Of a stretch of 64,000 bases of DNA, positions 39,745 through 46,697 are shown piece after piece (position 1 is the first letter of the stretch; each line of letters begins with the position of its first letter). Source of the stretch: an uncultured Pseudomonadales bacterium. Its GTDB lineage: Bacteria > Pseudomonadota > Gammaproteobacteria > Pseudomonadales > Cellvibrionaceae. The notes beneath the pieces are model-generated. The model saw only the letters and a list, made by a program, of their open reading frames with translations, made no database searches and was not told where the DNA came from. Location: contig CANKXO010000001.1 of NCBI GenBank assembly GCA_947487765.1, positions 930,001 through 994,000 of the forward strand, in the 5' to 3' direction. The position numbers and the translations under genes were made by a program.

Positions 39745-40395
39745 ATGGGGTATCTATTTTTAGCGGTTCTCTGCGTTGTAATAGCAGCATGTCTTGCATT
39801 TTGGTCAATTAAGCTACTGTTCAAATACGACTGGTTTTTAGGCTGGTTGAGAGGGATGTTTGGTCTCGCGCTGTTAGCTGGCGTTGTCATTCTTGGGTGT
39901 ATGGCATTTGATGTATATAGCTATAAACAATTAGAAGCAGAGGAGAATATTGCAACTATCAGCTTTAAATCACTAGGAGAGCAAGAGTACAGTGCTAGCT
40001 TCGTAGAAAGTGGTGGCAAACAGCAAAACTTTAGTTTGTATGGTGACCAATGGCAGCTAGATAGCCGTATTATAAAATGGCATGGTGCGGTTAGTCGTTT
40101 AGGAATGAAAACAGGCTATCGTCTGGATCGTATCAGTGGACGGTATCTGTTATTAGATGATGAGCGAACAAAAGAGCGCAGTGTGTATGCGCTTTCTGAA
40201 AGTATTGCAGGTGTTGATGTCTGGAGTTGGTTAAAGGAGTTTAAGGGAGATACTATTGTCGATGCGCTTTATGGCAATTCGACCTTTTTGCCGATGGTTG
40301 ATGGTGGACAGTATCAAATATCAGTGAGTACATCAGGTCTACTTGCTAGGCCACTTAATCAACCTGCGCGAGATGCTGTTGAGCTATGGCGCTAG
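39745..40395 (+). CDS. Inner-membrane protein of unknown function upstream of sohB
   Basis: ATG 39745 is preferred, with TAGGA at 39735-39739; an in-frame TTG at 39712 has no good ribosome site. The 216-residue protein has two membrane helices (about residues 1-24 and 33-56) and a soluble domain of about 155 residues, ending ARPLNQPARDAVELWR. I recall similar small proteins annotated as a cation/multidrug efflux component in pseudomonads, but nothing in the sequence supports transport. It precedes sohB by 110 nt. Confidence 0.75.
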   Translation: MGYLFLAVLCVVIAACLAFWSIKLLFKYDWFLGWLRGMFGLALLAGVVILGCMAFDVYSYKQLEAEENIATISFKSLGEQEYSASFVESGGKQQNFSLYGDQWQLDSRIIKWHGAVSRLGMKTGYRLDRISGRYLLLDDERTKERSVYALSESIAGVDVWSWLKEFKGDTIVDALYGNSTFLPMVDGGQYQISVSTSGLLARPLNQPARDAVELWR

Positions 40396-40505
40396 TTTAG
40401 CTATTAGTCTTGAGTATTTAATCTGAGACCCCATTATTCTAACAGTATACTTATCCTCTGAATCCCCAGAGTAATTCAATTATTATCTAAAATTTAGGAG
40501 CTCTC

Positions 40506-41555
40506 GTGGAATTTTTATACGAGTACGGTTTATTTTTACTTAAAGCAATTACATTTGTTATTGCTATTGCAGCTATTATTGGTTTGATTGTCAGCGCAGG
40601 AAGTCGCCAAAAATCATCACCAGCAGGAACGATTGAGGTAATCAAAATAAATGACCGCTTCGATGAAATGAGCAAATCATTAAGGCATGCCATTTATGAT
40701 GAAGACTTAATTAAAAAAGAAGAAAAAATACAAGAAAAAGAAAAGAAACGCGAGAAAAAACAATCAAAAAATAAAAAGTTAGACGAAATCGAGCAGCCAA
40801 AACGAATCTATTTAATTAACTTTGACGGTGATATGAAAGCGTCTGCAGTTGCTCAACTAAGAGAGGCTGTCAGCGCTATTTTATTTACTGCAACCCCCAA
40901 GGATGAAGTTGTGATTCGCCTTGAGAGTGCAGGGGGAATGGTACACAGCTACGGTCTTGCTGCTAGCCAGCTGGATAGAATTCGTCAGCGAGACATACCA
41001 TTGACTGTTTGTGTTGATAAAGTTGCTGCCAGTGGTGGTTATATGATGGCCTGTGTGGCAAATAAAATCTGTGCAGCACCTTTTGCTGTCATTGGCTCTA
41101 TTGGTGTTTTGGCTCAGCTGCCTAATTTCCACAAACTGTTGAAGAAACACGATATAGACTTTGAACTTCTAACAGCAGGTGAATACAAGCGTACACTGAC
41201 TTTATTTGGTGAAAATACCGATAAAGCCAGAGAAAAATTTGTTGAGGACTTAGAGCTAACCCATCAGTTATTTAAAGATTACGTAGTTCAACAAAGGCCA
41301 GTGGTTGATATAGAAACGGTAGCAACAGGTGAAATTTGGTTTGGGACTAAAGCCAAAGAGAAGAATTTAATTGATGAATTAACGACTAGTGATGACTACA
41401 TAACGGGTTTGGCATCTGATCACGATATTTTTGAAGTGAATTACACCAGTAAAAAGAGTTTACCAGAACGTTTGGGTATGTCTGTTCAGTTAGGTGTTGA
41501 GAAAAGTGTTACTCGCTTGATTGAGCAATTGCAGATAAGCCGTTTTTTCCATTAA
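40506..41555 (+). CDS. sohB: Inner-membrane protease SohB, S49 family
   Basis: A 349-residue SohB from GTG 40506, with AGGAG at 40496-40500. One N-terminal membrane helix (about residues 8-30) is followed by a Lys/Glu-rich linker (about residues 70-98). The S49 peptidase core has the catalytic serine in VDKVAASGGYMMACVANKI and the catalytic lysine in LLTAGEYKRTLTLFGENTDKAREKF. The family degrades membrane or periplasmic proteins. E. coli SohB is of the same length (349). Confidence 0.94.
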   Translation: MEFLYEYGLFLLKAITFVIAIAAIIGLIVSAGSRQKSSPAGTIEVIKINDRFDEMSKSLRHAIYDEDLIKKEEKIQEKEKKREKKQSKNKKLDEIEQPKRIYLINFDGDMKASAVAQLREAVSAILFTATPKDEVVIRLESAGGMVHSYGLAASQLDRIRQRDIPLTVCVDKVAASGGYMMACVANKICAAPFAVIGSIGVLAQLPNFHKLLKKHDIDFELLTAGEYKRTLTLFGENTDKAREKFVEDLELTHQLFKDYVVQQRPVVDIETVATGEIWFGTKAKEKNLIDELTTSDDYITGLASDHDIFEVNYTSKKSLPERLGMSVQLGVEKSVTRLIEQLQISRFFH

Positions 41556-41602
41556 TTTGTTAAAGACGTATTTTATACGATTCGTTACTTTTTTACTCAA
41601 TT

Positions 41603-41693
41603 AAGGTGTGCAAATTCAGCTTGTTCCTACCCTCTTAACGAAGCAATGAGCCATCAGGCGTTAAGAGCCGCTAACGAACGTTATGCACACCTT
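41603..41693 (+). ncRNA. Nested inverted-repeat element, possible structured RNA or mobile-element remnant
   Basis: Outer arms AAGGTGTGCA (41603-41612) and TGCACACCTT (41684-41693) are perfect. Inside them CTCTTAACG (41632-41640) and CGTTAAGAG (41659-41667) form a second perfect 9-bp stem with an 18-nt loop, and GTTC/GAAC can pair between. The 91-nt whole folds as a branched or interrupted hairpin. I do not recognise it as a known RNA. It could also be a small repeat element. Confidence 0.4.
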
Positions 41694-41855
41694 GCATCAA
41701 ACTGTCATATTGAGACCAAAAAACTGTCTTATTTTTCTTTAAACTGCATTGACTTTTGTAACTCATTGATAATAAAGGAAAAATAAGACTGGTTAAAAAA
41801 TAGCCGTTTTGTTGATTGGCCCCATTTCTCGGGGCTTAAGCTAATTTTCAAATAC

Positions 41856-41890
41856 CTATCCACGGACTTATCCACAGGAACTGTGGAAAA
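41856..41890 (+). promoter_or_regulatory. Cluster of DnaA-box-like sites upstream of trmH
   Basis: TTATCCACA at 41868-41876 is a perfect DnaA box. CTATCCACG (41856-41864) shares the TATCCAC core, and TGTGGAAAA (41882-41890) is a one-mismatch box on the other strand. The last two also form a dyad (TCCACAG-GAA-CTGTGGA). The cluster is 21 bp before the trmH start. Confidence 0.55.
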
Positions 41891-41910
41891 ATTTACGTAG
41901 ATTTTATCTT

Positions 41911-42618
41911 ATGACCCCAGAACGTTATTCCCGAATAGTCAACGTACTTAATAAACGTCAACCAGATCTCACGGTTATTACTGATGAAGTTCATAAAGGG
42001 CGGAATGTTGCAGCTATTATTCGTACTTGCGATGCAGTAGGCATTGATAATATCCATGTTGTTATTCCTAAAGCCGGATTCCAGAATTACAGAGGGACAG
42101 CTCTGGGCAGCGAAAAATGGGTAGAGGTTGCTTTACATGAGAATGTGGCAACACCGATACATCGACTTCAAAACCAAGGGTTTCAAGTTGTAGCGGCGCA
42201 TTTGTCAGATACAGCCGTTGACTATCGAACAATAGACTACACTCGTCCAACCGCAGTATTACTAGGAACTGAAAGACATGGCCCGAGCAAGAAAGCATTA
42301 GATGATGTCGATACGCATATCACAATCCCTATGTTAGGAATGGTTGCGTCTTATAATGTTTCGGTTGCTGCTGCTATTATCATGGCTGAGGCATCCCAAC
42401 AGCGTCAGCAGTCGGGCTTATATGATCAGCCCAGATTAGCAGAGTCTATCTACAAGGAAAGGCTTTTTTGTTGGTGCCATCCTGTCTTAGCCGATTACTG
42501 CCATAAACATAATTTGGACTACCCAGAGCTCAATGAGAAGGGCGATCTAATTGAAGGGCCAAGTTGGTATCGTCGAGTCAGGGAAGAGCTAAACCGAGAA
42601 GAAGGTAGTGTTGAATAG
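41911..42618 (+). CDS. trmH: tRNA (guanosine-18 2'-O)-methyltransferase TrmH
   Basis: A 235-residue SPOUT methyltransferase (E. coli 229). MTPERYSRIVNVLNKRQPDLTV, the motif 1 block GRNVAAIIRTCDAVGIDNIHVV, motif 2 AVLLGTERHGPSKKAL and motif 3 IPMLGMVASYNVSVAAAIIMAEA build the trefoil-knot SAM site. The C-terminal extension is TrmH-specific. It methylates the ribose of G18 in tRNA. E. coli trmH lies in the spoT operon; here it is alone. Confidence 0.95.
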   Translation: MTPERYSRIVNVLNKRQPDLTVITDEVHKGRNVAAIIRTCDAVGIDNIHVVIPKAGFQNYRGTALGSEKWVEVALHENVATPIHRLQNQGFQVVAAHLSDTAVDYRTIDYTRPTAVLLGTERHGPSKKALDDVDTHITIPMLGMVASYNVSVAAAIIMAEASQQRQQSGLYDQPRLAESIYKERLFCWCHPVLADYCHKHNLDYPELNEKGDLIEGPSWYRRVREELNREEGSVE

Positions 42619-42639
42619 TTAGGCATCTAAATTTCAGGC

Positions 42640-42672
42640 AAAAAAAACCAGGTGTCTGGGGGGATCACCTGG
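42640..42672 (-). terminator. Intrinsic terminator reading to the left
   Basis: Minus-strand stem CCAGGTG/CACCTGG with an 11-nt loop, followed by U8. It ends transcripts from the 116-residue protein gene or the candidate sRNA. Confidence 0.8.
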
Positions 42673-42750
42673 ACAAGACCATTAGGAGTAAACTTTTAAA
42701 GGGCAATTTCTCAGCCCGCTCACAGTTTGAAAGGGGGGATAACAAACTGT
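42640..42750 (-). ncRNA. Candidate small RNA with two C-rich hairpin loops
   Basis: On the minus strand, hairpin 1 (42722-42750) has an 8-bp stem ACAGTTTG/CAAACTGT and a 13-nt loop containing ATCCCCCC. A weak GGGC/GCCC hairpin follows (42701-42717). The last hairpin (42648-42672) has a 7-bp CCAGGTG/CACCTGG stem with a loop again containing ATCCCCCC, then eight U residues (42640-42647), a proper intrinsic terminator. C-rich loops facing Shine-Dalgarno sequences are typical of some Hfq-dependent sRNAs. It may be a separate RNA or the 3' end of the upstream minus-strand mRNA. Confidence 0.5.
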
Positions 42751-42873
42751 TCTCTAAGTATGGTTCAGTTTTTGTTGTTTTCCAGTATTCAGAAAATTTT
42801 TATTACATCTTTTTATAATAAAAACAGATTGCATATTAACTAATCACTATAAGTAATGATGAACGGCTATTGG

Positions 42874-43224
42874 TTAGCTATTCGGAATATCATGATCAGG
42901 TGTAATTAACTGCAATAAAGCAGATGTTGATGAATCTAATTTGGTCAATGTTGAGCTACGCATAATGTGTCCATCTAAGTATTTACGGAAGATAGAAATA
43001 CGGCGAGTTGCGATTTTAAATTCACCGCTAATTGGCTCGTAAGTTAAGTCGTGATCCTGAATACTGAGCTTACCTAACTCGGAGAGTTCTTTACTGATCG
43101 AGCTGATACAGTCATAAATGGCATCTTTGGCATTTAATGAATTTGCCTCCCAAAACGCTCTATCCAAAACGCTATTCAGTTCTTCTAGAACAGGTATTGC
43201 AGCAGCAATGCTTGATGACGCCAT
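42874..43224 (-). CDS. Protein of unknown function, 116 residues
   Basis: Not recognised. Cytoplasmic, mostly helical by composition, with an Ala/Ser-rich start (MASSSIAAAIPVLEELNSVLDRAFWEANSLNAKDAIYDCI) and no signal peptide or cysteine motif. A helical N-terminal half and a short middle strand region (YEPISGEFKIATRRISIFRKYL) can be guessed. AAGGAG precedes the ATG on the minus strand, supporting real translation. It lies upstream of the C-rich-loop RNA on the same strand. Confidence 0.75.
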   Translation of the reverse strand: MASSSIAAAIPVLEELNSVLDRAFWEANSLNAKDAIYDCISSISKELSELGKLSIQDHDLTYEPISGEFKIATRRISIFRKYLDGHIMRSSTLTKLDSSTSALLQLITPDHDIPNS

Positions 43225-43447
43225 AAAAATCTCCTTAATCTATTTTTGATAACCTTCTTATTAAAAAGAACACTGTCTGAGTAAAATTATTGTTAAGTAT
43301 AGGCGTTAATTCATTTTTTGCTGTAACGGCTCTTATAAATAAGCCCATTACTCTATGGCTTTTTATGGAATTACACTGAAGTCTTAATAAATTGTCTTGT
43401 TTGCCGATATAACTAGTAGTTTCTTCATATTGATAAGCAGATACCTG

Positions 43448-44110
43448 ATGATTACGTTGTTCAAGTTAATTGTATTGAGAGTGTTTAAGTTGACTCTAGT
43501 TACTGTAGTAGCCGTTGTCTTAACAACAAGCTGTACTCAGTCACCAGCAATCGTTGTGCAACAACTTGGTAGTAATAGTGCTTTGTTACAAAAAGTTTCT
43601 GTTAAGAGACAAAGGCAAATTGTTCTTTCATCAAATAATCACATTGGTTTATTACTGAAAGCCAATATAGAAAATACACCGGCTAGTGCACGCATCGAAT
43701 CATTATTTAAGAATGAAGGTATCAAAACATTTGATCAGGTATTTTCTCAAGTTAGCGTTATTAACAGTAAAAGACAAAAATCTTCAAGTATTGATTTTTT
43801 GATTCAAGTCGAGCTCTTAGATACAGGCAGTAATCTTAAGCCTATAAGCTCTGAAGAAGAAACATTACCCGCTTCTAATAGCAAACGGCATTATCACCAA
43901 TTTGCGGTAAAACCTTATTCTGCAATGATTAAGTTTGTATTAATGGATGCGAGGAATAATCAAAAGCTAGATGTGTCCTTCGTGAAGTCGCGCTCAGGAA
44001 TAATTGTTTATGAAGGGTATAAGGGGTTTCTTGGTGAAAGCTTGCGGGCATATGCCCGCAAGCTTATAAGTCATCACCCACAAAGTGGGCAGCAGGGGAT
44101 TACATATTAG
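43448..44110 (+). CDS. Lipoprotein of unknown function
   Basis: ATG 43448 gives a 220-residue precursor with a long lipoprotein signal (lipobox LTTSC, Cys29); the frame is open to a TTG at 43397 without support. The mature part has a predicted mixed domain with LLLKANIENTPASARIESLFKNEGIKTFDQVFSQVSV and VKPYSAMIKFVLMDARNNQKLDV, loosely like proteins that act on periplasmic levels of lipoproteins, but I cannot name the family. The last 11 nt overlap the convergent ETF-QO gene, and a 28-bp palindrome lies inside its 3' end. Confidence 0.7.
   Translation: MITLFKLIVLRVFKLTLVTVVAVVLTTSCTQSPAIVVQQLGSNSALLQKVSVKRQRQIVLSSNNHIGLLLKANIENTPASARIESLFKNEGIKTFDQVFSQVSVINSKRQKSSSIDFLIQVELLDTGSNLKPISSEEETLPASNSKRHYHQFAVKPYSAMIKFVLMDARNNQKLDVSFVKSRSGIIVYEGYKGFLGESLRAYARKLISHHPQSGQQGITY
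44038..44065 (+). terminator. 28-bp perfect palindrome in the 3' coding end of the lipoprotein gene
   Basis: Each arm is AAGCTTGCGGGCAT, joined without a loop base. It lies 45 nt before the lipoprotein stop codon and 35 nt beyond the ETF-QO stop on the other strand, so a transcription end for the minus-strand ETF-QO mRNA is the likely role. No long U tract follows. Confidence 0.5.
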
Positions 44111-45758
44111 TATAGTTTGGACCGCCCATACCTTCTGGTGTTACCCAAGTGATGTTCTGGCTAGGGTCTTTAATATCACAAGTCTTACAATGAACGCAGT
44201 TTTGAGCATTAATTTGTAGACGTTTGCCGGAAGCTTCATCATCAACTATTTCATAAACACCTGCAGGGCAATAACGCTGCGCAGGCTCATCATATTTTGC
44301 TAGATTCACATCAATAGGAATACTCTTGTCTTTTAATGTCAAATGACAAGGCTGATCTTCTTCATGGTTAGTGCTAGACAAGAATACAGATGACAGTTTA
44401 TCAAAGCTTATTTTGCCATCTGGTTTTGGATAGTTAATTTTCTCACTTTGACCAGCTTCTTTTAATTGCGCGTAGTCTGGTTTAGGGTCAGTGAGAGTCC
44501 AAGGTAATTTACCGTTAAATAGGTTGAGATCAATAAAGGTGTAAGCACCTCCAAGGAAATTGCCCCATTTATGCAGTGCGGGCGCAAAATTACGCTGTTG
44601 GTGCAACTCTTTCCAAGCCCAGGATTCCTGATAAGCTGCCGCATACTCTTCCAGTTTGTCTTGAGAGCGATCATTGGCGAGTGCTGCTGCTACAACTTCA
44701 GCGGCAATCATGCCTGATTTCATAGCTGTGTGAGAACCTTTAATTTTTGCTGCATTCAAGGTTCCGGCATTATCACCGAGTATCAAGCCGCCAGGGAATG
44801 ACATTTCAGGTTGTGACTGTAAGCCACCTTTAGCAATTGCTCTGGCACCATAGCTGATGCGCTCACCGCCTTCTAAATACTGTTTGATGACTGGATGATG
44901 CTTATACTGTTGAAATTCATCAAAAGGGCTCAGATGAGGATTTGAGTATGATAGGTCAGTAATTAGGCCAACAATGACTTGGTTGCCTTCAATATGATAG
45001 AGAAAGCCACCACCACCTGTGCCAGTGTTACTCAATGGCCAGCCGGCACTATGAACGACAAGGCCTGGCTTATGTTGGGCTTCAGGGACTTGCCAAATTT
45101 CTTTAATACCAATGCCGTAGTGCTGGCACTGCTTACCCTTATCAAGCTCAAATTGTTTAATCAGTTGCTTGCCTAAATGGCCGCGTGCACCCTCGGCAAA
45201 TAATGTATATTTCGCACGCAATTCAATACCTGGTACATAGCTATCTTTAGCTTCACCATCAGCTCCAATGCCCATGTCACCAGTGATTACACCTGCTACT
45301 TGGCCATCATCACTCATTAATAAACTAGCGGCCGAAAAGCCAGGGAAAATCTCTACGCCCAGGTTTTCTGCCTGCTCGCCAAGCCAGCGACATAGGTTGC
45401 CTAGGCTAATGATATAGTTTCCATGATTATTAAATGTTTTTGGCGCAAATGCGGTAGGAATTTTCGTACCCTTACTTTCACTATTGAGCCAATAGATATC
45501 GTCTCCGACAACCGGGGTGTTTAGAGGAGCACCTAATTCTTTCCAATCGGGGAATAATTCGTTTAGTGCTGTTGGTTCAAAAACAGCACCAGACAATATA
45601 TGCGCACCAACTTCAGAGCCTTTTTCTACAATACAAATAGTAATATCTGGATTGATTTGGGCTAAGCGGCAGGCGGCAGATAAACCAGCAGGTCCTGCAC
45701 CGACGATGACGACGTCATATTCCATAAATTCCCGTTCGGGAGCTTGATCATTATTCAT
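44100..45758 (-). CDS. Electron transfer flavoprotein-ubiquinone oxidoreductase
   Basis: A 552-residue ETF-QO. The FAD-binding motif is DVVIVGAGPAGLSAACRLAQ (about residues 14-33), followed by GAHILSGAVFEP. The second FAD block is GGLILGDNAGTLNAAKIKGSHTAMKSG. The C-terminal [4Fe-4S] ligands are in RYCPAGVYE and NAQNCVHCKTCDIKDPSQNI. The enzyme moves electrons from ETF to the ubiquinone pool during fatty-acid and amino-acid oxidation, bound to the inner-membrane face. The etfBA genes are not in the window. Confidence 0.97.
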   Translation of the reverse strand: MNNDQAPEREFMEYDVVIVGAGPAGLSAACRLAQINPDITICIVEKGSEVGAHILSGAVFEPTALNELFPDWKELGAPLNTPVVGDDIYWLNSESKGTKIPTAFAPKTFNNHGNYIISLGNLCRWLGEQAENLGVEIFPGFSAASLLMSDDGQVAGVITGDMGIGADGEAKDSYVPGIELRAKYTLFAEGARGHLGKQLIKQFELDKGKQCQHYGIGIKEIWQVPEAQHKPGLVVHSAGWPLSNTGTGGGGFLYHIEGNQVIVGLITDLSYSNPHLSPFDEFQQYKHHPVIKQYLEGGERISYGARAIAKGGLQSQPEMSFPGGLILGDNAGTLNAAKIKGSHTAMKSGMIAAEVVAAALANDRSQDKLEEYAAAYQESWAWKELHQQRNFAPALHKWGNFLGGAYTFIDLNLFNGKLPWTLTDPKPDYAQLKEAGQSEKINYPKPDGKISFDKLSSVFLSSTNHEEDQPCHLTLKDKSIPIDVNLAKYDEPAQRYCPAGVYEIVDDEASGKRLQINAQNCVHCKTCDIKDPSQNITWVTPEGMGGPNYTNM

Positions 45759-45807
45759 AAAGTGACTTCACAAATGGTAATAATAAAGAGGGTATAGCCT
45801 ATTATTA

Positions 45808-46134
45808 TTAGTTGGGTTTAAAATCGCCGATTTTGTCGGCAATAGCTTTTTTAGTATCTTCAGCCTTATCAGTGACTGATTTTTTAGTCTCTTCAACTTT
45901 TTCAGTGACTGCATTTTTAGCTGTTTCTACTTTTTCAGTAGCTTCTTCCTTGGCTGCTTCGATTTTACTCTCAGCAATATCCTTTAAATCTGTAGCGCTT
46001 TCTTTCACTGTTTTTACTGTGTTCGAGATAGTGGAATACGGCTCTTTAGTCGTATCAGGTTCAGGTTGTTCGCTTTTGGAACAGGCTGATAGAGTAAATA
46101 CCATTAAAGTTAACAATATGTTTAGTTTCTTCAT
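45808..46134 (-). CDS. Small lipoprotein with LEA-like 11-residue repeats
   Basis: A 108-residue precursor with lipobox LSAC (Cys18). After a Pro/Thr linker, the mature part is a single amphipathic helix rich in Lys, Glu, Ala and Thr. Three 11-residue units are evident: TEKVETAKNAV, TEKVEETKKSV and TDKAEDTKKAI. This resembles late-embryogenesis-abundant group 3 and apolipoprotein-like helices. It may coat membranes or protect under desiccation or salt. It is upstream of ETF-QO by 49 nt on the same strand. Confidence 0.82.
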   Translation of the reverse strand: MKKLNILLTLMVFTLSACSKSEQPEPDTTKEPYSTISNTVKTVKESATDLKDIAESKIEAAKEEATEKVETAKNAVTEKVEETKKSVTDKAEDTKKAIADKIGDFKPN

Positions 46135-46233
46135 AATCTAATTCCACCAATGCACTTATGTAAGCCGGTCTTAACAGTATTAATATCTAAGAAACTCACT
46201 GTTCAGGGCAGCGGTATTATACTCAAATTCATA

Positions 46234-46426
46234 TTGATACCAATCCATATTCAGAGCTTACTGAATGAATTAGTTTTGTTATTAAACCGATAAATAACGT
46301 AAAATAGCTGCTTTAGCTGCGCAAATTTGATCTAAAATACCATACTTTAGAGTATTGGCGTTTATACCAAATCTGACTTCTATTTGGCTCCAATTTGATG
46401 CTTTATTAGCCGTGAATTGGTACCAA
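46234..46426 (+). repeat. MITE-like element with 14-bp terminal inverted repeats
   Basis: TTGATACCAATCCA (46234-46247) and TGAATTGGTACCAA (46413-46426) are inverted with 12 of 14 matches. TTCAT occurs just outside on both sides (46228-46232 and 46429-46433), a possible target duplication. The 193-bp interior is noncoding and includes AT-rich inner dyads (for example AATAC...GTATT near 46340). It accounts for most of the 340-bp gap before the DUF2788 gene. Confidence 0.5.
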
Positions 46427-46476
46427 ACTTCATTTCTGTTCAATATACAAGTAATACTGGTTTTAGTAGGGTTTAT

Positions 46477-46674
46477 ATGACACTTGAGGAATTCGAAAGC
46501 TGGGCACTGACAATCTGTGTTGGGGGTCTTATTCTCTTTATGTGCTTCATTATGTGGGATTTAGCTAAACGCTCTAAAGCAGGGCGTTTTGGCACAATTA
46601 TTCTATTCGCGGCATTAGGTATTGGTTTGTTGGGTTTTGTTATTAAAACCGTTATGGTCCGGGTAATTTCGTAA
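46477..46674 (+). CDS. DUF2788 membrane protein
   Basis: A 65-residue protein from ATG 46477 (AGGG at 46468-46471 upstream); the frame is open to an earlier start inside the repeat element but without family similarity. Two membrane helices (LTICVGGLILFMCFIMWDL and FGTIILFAALGIGLLGFVIK) flank the conserved AKRSKAGRFGT turn. The function is unknown. It lies 23 nt upstream of the degenerate kinase gene and is likely co-transcribed. Confidence 0.88.
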   Translation: MTLEEFESWALTICVGGLILFMCFIMWDLAKRSKAGRFGTIILFAALGIGLLGFVIKTVMVRVIS

Positions 46675-46697
46675 TCATCAGTTTTTAAAGAGTAACC

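Larger units (their letters stand above)
41556..41910 (+). other. Intergenic region with structured element and DnaA boxes
   Basis: 355 bp without a gene. It contains a nested inverted-repeat element (41603-41693), a GCCCC/GGGGC hairpin (41819-41835), and a group of DnaA-box-like sequences just before trmH (41856-41890). Each is described separately or in the findings. Confidence 0.6.

Noticed and set aside
41603-41693. Integron attC site
   Set aside because: Ends do not fit RYYYAAC/GTTRRRY core sites, and no integrase or cassette array is present.
45812-46141. 109-residue plus-strand frame opposite the LEA-like lipoprotein
   Set aside because: It is the mirror of the repetitive coding sequence of the opposite strand (Ser/Val/Ala-rich), with no ribosome site.
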